Shown here: positions 1 to 10,665 of the stretch, one piece after another
How the letters are laid out: the number at the start of each line of letters is the position of its first letter
How positions within the stretch are numbered: position 1 is the first letter of the stretch
Assembly (NCBI RefSeq): GCF_958298935.1
Contig: NC_084927.1
Span: 14,784,001 to 14,848,000, forward strand
Source of the DNA: Phragmites australis
Taxonomy: Eukaryota > Streptophyta > Magnoliopsida > Poales > Poaceae
Direction: 5' to 3'
Length of the DNA stretch: 64,000 nucleotides
Made by a program: the position numbers and the translations under genes
The notes under the pieces: model-generated
Told to the model about the DNA's origin: nothing
Seen by the model: the letters and a program-made list of their open reading frames with translations, nothing else
Databases searched by the model: none

Positions 1-566
1 TGGGATCAGGGTTTGGTATGGTTGGTTGGGTAGCCGGGTAATGGAATTACCTGGTGAGTCTTGGTAGTCGGATGGAATCTGATGAGTCAATCCTTTTGTT
101 TCAGTTGAGTCTTCTCACCTAGTAAATAGGTTGCATGTTGTTGAAGTCATAGGTCATAGTTGCTTAGTGCAGTTAACCTGTGTCTATCCTTTCCTTGACT
201 TAAGCCTCATAGCATGTTTTCCCTTCACTTGCAGAGTACATTTTTGTACTCACATCCATTGTCCCTTCTCTTGCAATTCCCCTTTGCTGATAAGAAGCCG
301 TCAATGAAGCTGCTACTTTCGAAGAGAACAACTTCGACCCGGAGTTGTTGTTCTAGGCTTGTGTGCCCCCGGTTGATGCCTGGCGCTGAAAATCTCTTTT
401 GTTCCGCTGTGTTTTCTTTAGACCCTCGGGTCCTTTTGTAATAAGTTAATACCATTGTAATAATGGCACTTTGATGATACACTGATGATGTAGCACATGT
501 ATGAAAACTTGATCTTGGCATACATGTGTTGTGCCCAGTTTTGTTCCTTTAAAACTGGGTGTTACA
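1..566 (+). mobile_element. 3' part of a Ty3-type LTR (left end outside window)
   Basis: The stretch runs without a convincing ORF to 'ctgggtgttaca' at about 555-566. This ending, with GGGTGTTACA, is common for long LTRs of Del/Tekay-type Ty3 elements in grasses. The T-rich part at about 380-450, with a 'ttttgtaataagtt' motif, looks like the R/U5 region of such LTRs. The other LTR end lies outside the window, so whether this is a solo LTR or part of a full element cannot be told. Assignment rests on recalled family resemblance, not alignment. Confidence 0.45.
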
Positions 567-1420
567 ATCACCAAAGACCACATCGGCGACTTGGTCGATG
601 ATCTTTTTGAGATCCTCACAGCCTCCATCCTCCTCCTGCACAGCCTGTGTCGCCTGCTCCTGCGCAGCCCGCTCCGCAGCATCGATGTCGAGGAAGGATT
701 GGAGGTGCTAAGTGAAGGGTCGATGACCTCCGATGGACTTTCTTCACCCTCTCCTATGCTCCTCTCTCAACTCATCCTCATCAAAGGAGACGATGATGAC
801 TCCCGACAGAACCATGGTGAGAGGATTTGGGGAGAAAGATTCTACTTCCCCATTTTCCTGGCATTGCATGGGAGATTGCGGTGGAGTGGAGGCTATGGTT
901 TCAAGATCTAGAAGCACTACTGAGCAAAGGAAGATGGGAGGAGATGGGGTGAAAAATAGACGGCCTTGGGTCCTCCATATTTATAGTCATGGGAATAGGT
1001 CAGACTATGGAGATGGAACCGTCAAGATCCGATAATGTTGGTTGCGATTTCGAGGTCGCCTCAGTTGCACGCCAGGCGGAAGCTGAGGCATCACCGGGAA
1101 ATTATGGTGCATCCAATCCTTCTACAGCAGGATGCTATGAGATTATGGAACGTCAAATCAAGGGTTGCGGTAAAAAATGAGCACGAACAGGAGTGCTCGA
1201 GATAATCCATATACAGCATCATCCACATAGGGCATTACTCCAATCGGGGGTCCGAACTTATCTACATCGTGTGTCTTATTTCCTGCTCGATTACTAATCT
1301 CGAAGATACCCTTATTTAATTACATATATATTGTCGGACACAATCTTCGACAACCGCTCCTGCGGCAGTGAGCTTGTGGAGGCCACCATCGAGAGTATCC
1401 ATTTTTAACCTCTCACGTGT
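567..1420 (-). pseudogene. Decayed Ty3 remnant with antisense coding traces
   Basis: On the minus strand there is a TATA-like box (TATAAATAT, 985-976), a leader, an ATG at 815 and a short acidic reading frame to about 744. A second coherent frame follows in another register from about 690 to 565, reading DIDAAERAAQEQATQAVQEE then a lysine/aspartate-rich segment. This resembles the antisense accessory gene of Tat-lineage Ty3 elements, of which a better copy lies at 47085-49811. The part from about 1180 to 1420 looks like non-coding retroelement sequence. Origin is inferred; no integrase or RT is present. Confidence 0.35.
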
Positions 1421-1977
1421 AGCTATTTTTTCTTTTCTTTTTTTATGCTAGATTGGAACAATATTGATTATTATGACACTATGAGGCTCACATGGGTGCA
1501 CAGAGCCGTTTACAAGTTTGAAGGATAACATCTAAAGACCCAAGCCTGGTCCAACTTTAGAAAAGCAAAGTCCAAAAAAAATTGACATTGCTAGTGTGTA
1601 TCAAAATTCTCAGTAAGGATCCGCAAGAATGAAATTTTTGCAAGGTGCTTGGCTGTTGTTTAAAAGAACTAAGAAAAAATATGTTAGTAAGTAATGACCA
1701 ACTAATGTATTACAAAACAGAAAATACTTACCCTTCATTGATCAGATTCTAAGCCACATTATATAGTACAGTATGTGAGAGCCCTAGTTTGCACAACGTA
1801 GAGGAAAGATTCTCCCTCGTCGGCACCAGCGGCGACGGCATCTGGAAATCCACCGACATCTGCGTGCAACAGTTCATCATCTGATCAAAATGGCAAGCAA
1901 GAAACGGTCGATCAAATTAAGATGAAAAATCGATCTTTTGCTAACTACCAGCTACAGCGTGCTGTTGTAGTTGCCAG
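1421..1977. other. Unannotated AT-rich stretch
   Basis: No repeat boundary or gene is recognised. A short open stretch at about 1800-1885 reads ERFSLVGTSGDGIWKSTDIC and ends at TGA. It is coding-like but too short to identify. Confidence 0.3.
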
Positions 1978-2084
1978 CACTACTATAAAATTGCTTTCAC
2001 TGTTGGCTCCAAAACCCCCTTCACTGCTAGTTTTAGAGCCGACAGTGGGTAAAGAGCAGTAATAGTCCCCGACTATCACTGCTA
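1978..2084 (+). mobile_element. Truncated CACTA terminus
   Basis: Starts with CACTACTATAAAA, the typical CACTA (En/Spm) terminal inverted repeat. Inverted subterminal motifs follow ('actgttggctc' and 'gagccgacagtg'). No matching second end is present in correct orientation; the sequence changes abruptly near 2085 into Tat-1 LTR sequence, so only one tip is left. Confidence 0.6.
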
Positions 2085-2378
2085 GCCCAGTAATTAGGTT
2101 AGATCCCAGATAATTGTACATTGTGATAACTTGTACGCCAAGCTACGCACAGCCCTATAAATAGGAGCTCTGGTCGCCTAGGCAAGAGAGGGGAAGGAAA
2201 ACAGTGGTGAAAAAACACCAAGTCACGCTGTGATACACCCCCCGGATCGATCTATTTTTTCTACCATCAATACATTCGTGGTGTTCCTTCCTCTTAAACT
2301 TCGTCTCTAAGCTTAAGTCTCCTCTTAGAAGAAACTCTTGCCGTACTTGCTGGGGCAAGATGAATTCTTGCTCCAACA
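2085..2378 (+). repeat. Tat-1 5' LTR, left-truncated
   Basis: Matches 13032-13320 closely: same 'agataattgtacattgtgataac' type segment, same TATA box (CTATAAATA, 2155-2163; 13096-13104 in the partner), same ending in CTCCAACA. About 550 bp of the left part are missing, replaced by the CACTA tip at 1978-2084. Confidence 0.88.
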
Positions 2379-2400
2379 GTAGCACCGTTCATGGGGATTT
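2379..2400 (+). promoter_or_regulatory. Primer-binding-site-like segment of Tat-1
   Basis: Directly after the LTR end comes 'gtagcaccgttcatgggga', resembling the GCGCCGTC-GTGGGGA type of PBS used by many Tat elements. It is degenerate, so the tRNA is not assigned. Confidence 0.4.
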
Positions 2401-2429
2401 CGAACACAGAAGTGCTAAGAGAGGTAGGA

Positions 2430-3755
2430 TGCCACCCAAGAAGAAGACCACCAAGGCCGCATCGACGGTGGACGACCCCCCAGTCATGTTTGCGCGGCAG
2501 TCCAGCCATCTATACGCAGGCGGCACTGACGACGACCCCCCAGCCGGGGGGAACAGGAACCTTACGGCCACCGCTGACCCAACCATAACCATAGCTGCGG
2601 GCAGCATCGAAGGGTTCTCTACCTTGGAGACCTAGCAGCAGCAAGGCGAGGTCCCCGTTGTGCCCCTAGGGGCTGCAGCCGGCGCTGCTGCCGAAAACAC
2701 CTTTCCGCCAGAGCGGCAATCACGCTTGGCGGCACTCCTGGCCCAGATGGAGGAACTACAGACAACCCTACGGGTCGAGTAGCAAGCTGCCCACACCTTC
2801 ACCTTCGCCACCGCTCCCAGGATGGCTGGCGCGGTTCCAACCCAAGCCCCACGAACCAACGAACCCTTTGGCACAGGGGACGTGGCTTGTTCGGTCTCCG
2901 AAGCCTCAGAGCCGGCATCGTGAGGACCCCCTGCAAGACCACAACTCTCCCCTGCAGGCTGACCTGCAGGCCACGCCCTTCCCAAAGGGTTTTTGGACCC
3001 CAAAGTTGCCCAAGTTTAAAGGCGATTCGGACCCTGACGAGTTCGTCCGATCCTACACCCTAGCCATAGAGGCCAGCGGGGGCACACCGACCACCATGGC
3101 TAAATGCTCCCCCCTCGCCTTAGAAGGGATGGCCTTACGCTGGTTTCGGGCACTGGACCCTGGCACCATTCTCACCTGGTCCCAACTCTGAGACCTCTTC
3201 CGCAGCAACTTCCAGGGCACCTTCGTCAAGCTAGTAACCTCCGGCAGCCTGTTCACTATCAGGCAGGAGCCAGACGAAACCCTCCGGGACTACTTCTGAA
3301 GGTTCTCCCAAACTAAGACCCAGATTAGGGGCATATCGGACTCTTTGGTCATCGACACTGCAACCCAGGGCCTGTACGATCGGCTGAACTGACGTTCAAA
3401 ACACACAGAAGAAGTCCTCATGAGCAAATTCGAGGAGTATGTGCGGGCGGAGGAGGAAAAGCTCCACCAGAGGCGCTCACAAGCTAGCGAGGCTTCCCGT
3501 GCCAATTCCAAGAGGCCGCACTCGCAGGCCGGATTGTCACACGCCCCAGCTCCTCCAACAAAAAGGGGCTTCAAGGAGGCTCTTACCGCCGGGTCCCAAA
3601 GGGGGCGGCAGCGACAACGCCAAAACATCAGCAATATCAGCCTAGGCCGTAGGGCTCCAAACCAAAGCCACCCCAAGGGACATGGCCGGGGATGCTTCGG
3701 AGGCCTCCCGGAGCGAAGCCATGCTCCAAACCAGCATTCCGAGAACGAATCCTAG
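2430..3755 (+). pseudogene. Tat-1 gag pseudogene
   Basis: Reads as a plant Ty3 gag (Retrotrans_gag family): after an N-terminal low-complexity part comes FPKGFWTPKLPKFKGDSDPD (about 2980-3040) and then LEGMALRWFRALDPG (about 3120-3165), the core of the capsid domain. A C-terminal lysine/glutamate-rich helix (about 3420-3480) follows. The frame is broken by stops at about 2635, 2780, 3189, 3297 and 3391; several fit CAG or CGA turned into TAG or TGA. The product would have formed the particle shell of the element. It is clearly dead. Confidence 0.8.
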
Positions 3756-4099
3756 TGCACTCTACACGGAGCATGGTGAGGACATAATACCGACAACTGT
3801 CAAACCCTCACCACCTTCCGAGAGGAGTACCTCGGGAGGCAGGTAGCCTTCACCTCAACTTATGGGGCCACCAAGGGGCGGTCATAAGATCGCAGGCCAT
3901 CAGCCAACCGACGGGTCGACCATCTGGCCCTGTAGAATCCTCCGCAGCTGGCCCTAACTTCGCCACCCCAATCATCACTAGAGTGGTACAACGATGAAAG
4001 GGCGCAGGGCAGGGCCAACAGATCGTCCTCGCCATAACCTGCGAAGGGAGCTCCGGTTGCACTTTGAAACGACAGCGATGAGACTACGCATGCAGGATA

Positions 4100-4665
4100 C
4101 ACCACATCAAAGTGACTAGCACCCATCGACAGACCCACAAATGGGCCGACACCCCCGTGGCGTTCACCATCGACGACTCCATGGGGGTGAAATTTCCCCA
4201 CTCGGATGCCCTGGTCATCTCAACCAACATCGCCGAAGTCGAGGTCTGAAGAATACTGGCCGACGGAGGTAGCTCAACGGACCTCTTATTTGTGCATGCC
4301 TTCGACCAGCTCCGAATTCCATGAAGCCGACTCTCACCAAGCAGCAGACCCCTCCAGAGATTCAATGGGGGCCCCCTCGACGCCCTAGGCCAGATGGAAC
4401 TCTCGATCATCTTTGGTGAGGGCTCCGCATCATGATCCAAGGTAATCACCTTTGACGCCGTGGACATACTGTACGCCTACAATGCCATCCTGGGATGGGG
4501 AACTCTAAACAGATTCAGAGCTGTACCCCATCACAATTACCTCTGCCTGAAAATGCCCAGACCCCAGGGGCTAATAACCGTCCACGGTGACCAAGACCTG
4601 GCTAGACGCATCAAGTATGGGCACCCTGCTCCGCTCCCTAGTCGCCACATCCACGCTATGACATA
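4100..4665 (+). pseudogene. Tat-1 aspartic protease pseudogene
   Basis: Reads HSDALVISTNIAEVEV, a stop, then RILADGGSSTDLLF at about 4250-4290; DGGSS is the active-site region of Tat-type retropepsins (D-G-G-S-S instead of D-S/T-G). The downstream segment at 4460-4660 (YNAILGWGTLNRFRAV, then SYLCLKMP-like sequence) is the usual link between protease and RT. At least three stops (about 4249, 4323 and 4437) break it. Confidence 0.75.
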
Positions 4666-4899
4666 GGAGAACTCAGAGGACCCTTCGTCGGTGCATCCCA
4701 AGCACCGCTGCCCTCTGAGGCCACAACCGGAGGGGGACATAAAGCTGGTCCCCATACACCAAGACCAACCAAACCGGACCTTCTGAATAGGGGCGGACCT
4801 CACCTCCAGGCAAGAAGCCCAACTTTTGGCTGTCTTACAGGGTAACCTCGACACCTTCGTATGGTCCCCACAGGACCTCCCAGGAGTCGACCGCAGCAT

Positions 4900-5740
4900 T
4901 ATCGAGCACTCACTTTAGATCAACCCGAAGGCAAGGCCTATACGCCAGGGGCTTCGCAAGCTCTCTCTGGAGCGGGTAGAAGCCACAAAGGAAGAAGTCC
5001 AGAAGCTACTAAAAGCCGGTGTTATCCGAGAGGTCATCCACTATGATTGGCTCTCCAACCCCGTCCTGGTCAAGAAACACAGCCAAAAAATGCGTATGTG
5101 CATCGATTTCACATCACTGAACAAAGTATGCCCCTGGGATCCGTACCCCCTTCCTCGCATCGACCAGCTAGTGGATTCCACCACTGGCTGCGAACTGCTG
5201 ACCTTCCTCGACGCCTACTCCGGGTACCACCGAGTGTGGATGGCAACGAAGGATGAGAGCAAGACCAACTTCATTACCCCCTTCGGAGTGTAATGCTACG
5301 TCCGGATGCCCTTCAGTCTTCGGAATGCTGGGGCCACCTTCTCTCACCTAGTGCACAAGGTGTTGCAGTGGTAGTTGGGCCACAACATCGAGGCCTACGT
5401 AGAAGATATCGTGGTAAAAAACCAATTAGAAGCCAACCATGCTGCCGACCTGCAAGAAACGTTCAACAGCCTCTGGGCCGCAAGCGTGCAGCTGAACCCA
5501 AAGAAGTGCGTCTTTGGCGCTAGGGGTGGAAAGGTGCTGGGATATCTCATATCCCGAAGAGGCATCGAGGCCAATCTGGGCAAGATCTTTGCCATCGCAA
5601 AAATGTCGCCTCCCACCAATCCGAAAGAAGTACAACGCCTGGCTGGACTCCTTACGGCCCTCAGCCACTTCCTCGCAAAATCTGCTGAGCACAGCCTCCC
5701 CTTCTTCAAAATGCTAAGGGGCTCCGAACCATTTCGCTAG
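4900..5740 (+). pseudogene. Tat-1 reverse transcriptase pseudogene
   Basis: Starts with the conserved entry LLKAGVIREVIHYDWLSNPV (about 5005-5065), then RMCIDFTSLNKVCPWDPYPL, LLTFLDAYSGYHRVWMA and KTNFITPFGV. Stops follow at 5291-5293 and about 5373. The catalytic box reads YVEDIVVK at about 5397-5420 instead of YVDD, so one metal-binding Asp is replaced by Glu. The thumb/connection part (KKCVFGARGGKVLGYLISRR, then KEVQRLAGLLTALSHFL) is intact to a stop at 5738. The enzyme would copy element RNA into DNA; this copy cannot. Confidence 0.88.
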
Positions 5741-6247
5741 ACGCTGGGATGCCAGGTGGCATTCGAGGCCCTCAAGGCACATCTTTCCCACCTCGAAACA
5801 CTCTCGATGCCCCTCCCCAGTGAAGGACTACTACTATACTTATCCGTCTCTGCGTCTACCGTCAGCGCCACCCTGGTACGGGAGGAAACGAGTAACGGTC
5901 GCTCCACTCAAAGGGTTGTATACTACGTCTCGGAGGCCTTAGCCGGGGCCAATACACGCTACACCGAGCTCAAAAAAATAGCCTACGCCCTGTTGATGGC
6001 CTCACGCAAGCTCCGGCACTACTTCCTTGCCTGCGACATCACTGTCCCAACCTCGTACCCACTTGGTGACATGTTTCACAACCGGAAGGCGATGGGATGC
6101 ATCAGCAAGTGGGTAGTAGAGTTAGCCCCCTCTGTGTTAAGGTTTGTGGCCCGCACCACCATCAAATCCCAAATCTTAGCAGACTTCATCGACGAATGGA
6201 CTCCAGTACCCACTGAACCCACCACTACACCCTCCCAAGACATCTAG
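5741..6247 (+). pseudogene. Tat-1 RNase H pseudogene
   Basis: Continues the RT frame after a stop at 5738: a tether part (AFEALKAHLSHLETLSMPLP), then LLLYLSVSASTVSATLVREE and VVYYVSEALAGANTRYTELK, which are Ty3-type RNase H motifs. The catalytic Asp is replaced (LYLSVS, where the family has Y-L-A/S-V with D nearby), and the end reads ILADFIDEWTP, where Tat elements lead into a linker before a second RNase H. The frame then stops at 6245-6247 and no integrase follows. Confidence 0.75.
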
Positions 6248-6374
6248 ACTATCTACACAGTTAGGCAAACGCCCTAGCAAAGGCCACAGCCACGAGCAAA
6301 GACCCACCGATAGCCACCAAGCCTGCAGGACGAAAAGAAACTCCACACAAAACCCACGAAGACCCTCTGTCACT

Positions 6375-6642
6375 CTGAAGGCGTAAGTCTCCGTGCTGGA
6401 CAGGCATTTCGTCCGCCATCTTTAAGGTCTTGCTAACCTACGTGGCGAATAGGCAAAGATCGCTCTAGCATCTTGAAGGCGTAGGTCTCCGTGCTGGACA
6501 GCCATTCCGTCTGCCATCTTTAAGGTCTCGCTAACTTACGTGGCAAATAGTCAAAGACCGCTCCAGCATCTTGAAGGTGTAAGTCTCCGTGCTGGACAGG
6601 CATTCTATCCGCCTTCTTTAAGGTCTAGCTAACCTACGTGGC
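6375..6642 (+). repeat. 98-bp tandem array, left block
   Basis: About 2.7 copies of a unit containing 'ccgtgctggacaggcatt', starting at about 6391, 6489 and 6587, so the period is 98 bp. The array was continuous with 8257-8560 before the solo LTR inserted. It lies in the non-coding 3' region of Tat-1. Confidence 0.8.
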
Positions 6643-8256
6643 TGTCGGAGGGTGAACTCCTGTCGCAGGGATCCCGAGAGACCCCTTTTTAGAGATTCGG
6701 CCGGGGGGATGATCCTGGAAAAGCTTGTTTGGGAAATAAGCGGGAACGGAAACAAATGCGATGGCTGGCGGGAGATGATTGCCCTAATGCGAGGAAAAGA
6801 TGGGTGCACCGGGGTTTAGACAGGTTCGGGCCGCACGGAGGCGTAACACCCTACTCCTGTGTGAGCGCTATATTTATCCTTGAAGGGAATTCTTCAAGGA
6901 TGTATCTGGTTCTAAGGGGAGAGCCGTTTACAAAGAGCTTGAGGCTCTCGTGTTCTAGCTTGGCTTGAGCTGGTTCGAGCGTCTGCGTCCTCTTCTTCAC
7001 ACACTTTCGGTTCCTTCGGTCTTGTTCGTCGGGGGGTCCTCTCTTTTTTAGTGTTCTCCATCCTTTCCTTTTATAGGCGCGCCGACCTCAACATATCCTG
7101 AATGGGAAAGAGGGGATGCGAATGTCAAGGTGCCACGGAGAAAGGCGTAATCATTTCATCTCGACGAAGTGACAGGGGCGGTGGAGAAATGCGGCGCGCA
7201 TCCGACCACCCGCCACTGTGGAAGCCCTCGGGTGCCATAAAGGGGGCCCATCGGGCAGCCTCGGATGTGTCCGGGGCGCCCACCCTGTCTTGTTCTTCCG
7301 CCATGGCAGGGTGGCAGACGGAGCACTTCGATCTTGGTAACGTTATCCCGAGGCACCCGGATGAAATGGGACGGGACCCGTGCATTTAATGGACCCACGC
7401 CCCCCCTCCTGCCAGTGCATGGCAGGGTCTGACACTGGGGCGTGGGCAGCTGAGAATGTCAGGATGTCAGGATGTCAGGCCGCGCGTGCCTATTAAATGC
7501 GGCATTGGGCCTTTGACTGGATGACACCCTGACGACGGGACCCTTCGGGTCGTCGAATGATCTTGCGCGAACCTTCGGGGAACCGAGTCCTCGGGGGCTG
7601 CCACATGCAGCCCCGAGCACTCTCCCCCGAGTACTTGAGTGAGACCTTCGGGGAACCGAGTCCTCGGGGGCTGCCACGTGCAGCCCCGAGCACTCTCTCC
7701 CGAGCACTTCGGTGGGACCTTCGGGGCACCGAGTCCTCGGGGGCTGCCACGTGCAGCCCCGAGCACTCTCTCCCGAGCACTTCGGTGGGACCTTCGGGGC
7801 ACCGAGTCCTCGGGGGCTGCCACGTGCAGCCCCGAGCACTCTCTCCCGAGCACTTCGGTGGGACCTTCGGGGCACCGAGTCCTCGGGGACTGCCACGTGC
7901 AGCCCCGAGCACTCTCTCCCGAGCACTTCGGTGGGACCTTCGGGGCACCGAGTCCTCGGGGGCTGCCACGTGCAGCCCCGAGCACTCTCTCCCGAGCACT
8001 TCGGTGGGACCTTCGGGGCACCGAGTCCTCAGGGGCTGCCACGTGCAGCCCCGAGTACTCTCTCCCGAGCACTTCCTTCTTGGTATTTGGGCTCTGCGGA
8101 TCATCGGGGAACTAGGGTGCTCGGGAACCAGAGGCGGCGGCCCCGAGCACCTTCTCCCGGGACTTAGCTTCTTCTTACCTTGCAGGGTGGTGACATGTGG
8201 TGGATGGCCGGCCTGGTCTCGGGACTTAGGGACCCCTGGTTCTGAATACACCGACA
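6643..8256 (+). mobile_element. Solo LTR (TGTCGG...CCGACA), TSD GTGGC
   Basis: A 1614-bp unit with inverted ends TGTCGG and CCGACA, flanked on both sides by GTGGC (6638-6642 and 8257-8261), a perfect 5-bp target-site duplication. It has no internal retroviral genes, so it is a solo LTR left by LTR-LTR recombination. A TATA-like 'ttttatagg' at about 7069-7077 suggests plus orientation. It splits the 98-bp array of Tat-1, so it is younger than that array. The right part is dominated by a 73-bp array. Confidence 0.9.
7560..8082. repeat. 73-bp tandem array of GC-rich hairpin units
   Basis: Seven units begin with 'ccttcgggg' at 7572, 7645, 7718, 7791, 7864, 7937 and 8010, exactly 73 bp apart, with few differences. 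Each unit contains an inverted repeat, CTCGGGG-CTGC and GCAGCCCCGAG, around a CACG/T centre, able to form a stem of about 11 bp. A worn eighth unit lies at about 8100-8160. Because 73 is not divisible by 3, each frame recurs every three units, which produces long but meaningless reading frames on both strands. Confidence 0.93.
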
Positions 8257-8560
8257 GTGGCGGATAGGCAAAGACCGCTCCAGCATCTTGAAAGTGTAAG
8301 TCTCCATGCTGGACAGGCATTCTGTCCGCCATCTTTAAGGTCTAGCAAACCTACGTGGTGGATAGGCAAAGACCGCTCCAGCATCTTGAAGACCTAAGTC
8401 TCTGTGCTGGACAGGCATTCCGTCCGTCATCTTTTGGGCCTAGCAAACCTAAAATGGCGGATAGGCAAAGATCGCTTCGGCATCTCGAAGGTAGTGCCTT
8501 CATACCGGACAGGCATAACACCCTCCATCATTTCTAAGGCCTGGCTGACCTAACATGGCG
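8257..8560 (+). repeat. 98-bp tandem array, right block
   Basis: Three further units of the array seen at 6375-6642 (around 8303, 8402 and 8499), increasingly diverged to the right. The first unit starts directly after the solo LTR target-site duplication. Confidence 0.8.
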
Positions 8561-9559
8561 GAGGGACAACCCCCCGGCACCGGTTAGACTAAAAGTCTCC
8601 ATGCCAAAATCATCTGACCCTTCTGATATCTTGAAAACCTAAAACTTTGAGCTCCCCACTCACACCTACTGCAACGCAATGCCCTCGAATCTCGCACCCC
8701 ATGGCCGCTAAACAACCGCATGATGCGAAGGGGCTGGGATAAGGGGCATAGGTGAAGCGTCGATGTGATCAAGGATAAAAAAAGAGAGACAAAGAAACAA
8801 AACAAACAAGCTAACACAACGCAAGTTATACATACACAACATACAAAGAGTTTTTTGCATACAGCTAGCCAATGTACATCGAATCTATGCCCAACAAACT
8901 TGCTAGCCTGCTGCGCCTCCCTGTACCACTATGGGAGGATGAGGGTGCCTGACCGCCATGCCTCCTGGGAACACCACGGGACCTGGAAAGTCATCCCCGG
9001 CAACTACGCACTGGAGGCCGACGCGAGCCCCCTCTGTAAACATAGCTACTATCCCAAATGGAGAACCTTACAAAACCTCTGACAAACAAAAAACCTTACA
9101 AAACCTCCACCAAAATGGAGAGACTTCGAAAAACCTCCGTGCAATGGAGAGTTTACCAAAACCTCTGCCAAAACGGAGAGACTTTCAAAAAACCCCGCAG
9201 ATGGGGATGTTTTTCGAAAACTCCACCGGGCGGAAAGGTTCTGAAAGGACCTAACAGAAAGAGGATCCCGGCATCTTGAAGGCAAATGCCTCCATGCCGA
9301 AGGGGTATGAAACCCACTAGCCTCCAGAAAGCACAGCAAACAGATCAAAGGGGTATAAAAATCCCCCTCCCTACAAGGAAAGGTATGACCCACGTGACTC
9401 AAATATGTATGGTAAAAGGTAAAATCATTACCCCACGATCTCCTTTAAAGACACATTTCATACATCATTTTGTGAAAATTATACTGACATTTAATAAAAG
9501 CCCATGCTGCGTGGCACGGGAAATAGAGTGGAACCCTCGACTGTCCATTTCAGAGGCCG
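8561..9559 (+). other. Tat-1 non-coding 3' region with short degenerate repeats
   Basis: No credible gene. From about 9058 to 9260 a degenerate repeat of roughly 33-35 bp built on 'atggaga...caaaacctc' occurs about six times. The rest has no structure that can be named. Confidence 0.5.
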
Positions 9560-10665
9560 CAAATTCATTGCAGCGGCTAAGGGCCGAGGGGGTCGCAGAC
9601 CACTTCCCCCACCTGGCCCTCGGCTTCACCTCCAACACGCCGTCGCCAGGCTTCGGACGGAGTACCTCCGGAGCCGGGCAGCGGCTAAGGGCCGAGGGGG
9701 TCGCAGACAACTTCCCTCGCCTGGCCCTCGGCTTCACCTCCGACACACCATCGCCAGGCTCCGGACGGAGTACCGTCGGAGCCGGGTAGCGGCTAAGGGC
9801 CGAGGGGGTCGTGGACCACTTCCCCCACCTGGCCCTCGGCTTCGCCTCCAACACACCGTTGCCAGGCTTCGGACGGAGTACCTCCAGAGCCGGGCAGCGG
9901 CTAAGGGCCGAGGGGGTCACGGACAACTTCCCTCGCCTGGCCCTCGGCTTCACCTCCGACACACCATCGCCAGGCTCCGGACGGAGTACCATCGGAGCCG
10001 GGCAGCGGCTAAGGGCCGAGGGGGTCATGGACCACTTCCCCCACCTGGCCCTCGGCTTCGCCTCCGACACACCATCACCAGGCTCCAAATGGAGTACCTC
10101 AGGAGCCGGGCAGCCGGCTAAGGGCCGAGGGGGTCGCGGAGCACTTCCCCCGCCTGGCCTTCGACTTCGCCTCCCACACGCCGTCGCCAGGCCGGACGGA
10201 GTACCGTTAGAGCCAGGCAATGGCTAAGGGCTGAGGGGCTCGCATACCACTTCCCCCGCCTGGCCCTCCGTTTCACCTTCGACACGCCATCATGAGGCTC
10301 CAGACGGAGTACCACCGGAATTAGGCAGCGGCTAAGGCCCGAGGGGGTTGTGGACCACTTCCCCCACCTAGCCCTCGGCTTCGCCTCTGACACGCCGTTG
10401 CCAGGCTCCGGAGTACTCTATTCGGAGCCAAGCAGCGGCTAAGAGCCAAGGGGGTCGCGGACCACCTCTCCCGCCTAGCCTTCTGCTTCGCCTCCGACAC
10501 ACCATCGCCAGGCTCTGGACGGAGTACCTCTGGAGCCGAGCAGCGGCTAAGGGCCGAGGGGGTCGCGGACCACCTCTCCCATCTAGCCTTCGGCTTCGCC
10601 TCCAACATGTTGTCACCGGCTTTAGATGGGTCACCTCCGAAGTTGGGCAACGACTAGGAGCCCGA
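9560..10665. repeat. 108-bp tandem array
   Basis: About ten copies of a unit starting 'gcggctaagggccgag', at 9573, 9681, 9789, 9897 and 10005, then about 10113, 10220, 10328, 10435 and 10543. The period is 108 bp in the left half and 107-109 in the right half. As 108 equals 36 codons, reading frames stay open through many units on both strands (minus-strand frame 9465-10220, plus-strand frame 9504-10121). The repeat-encoded peptides have no recognisable family, so these frames are treated as a side effect of the array. Confidence 0.92.

Noticed and set aside
7459..8332. Long overlapping reading frames on both strands (up to 279 codons) over the solo LTR
   Set aside because: They follow the 73-bp repeat. 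The same peptides recur in every frame because 73 is one more than a multiple of three, and there is no domain or start context.
9465..10220. 251-codon minus-strand frame and 205-codon plus-strand frame
   Set aside because: Both lie inside the 108-bp array and consist of the repeat translated; no family resemblance.
6375..10665. CRISPR-like regular repeats
   Set aside because: Units are contiguous tandem repeats without unique spacers, in a plant retrotransposon; no cas genes.
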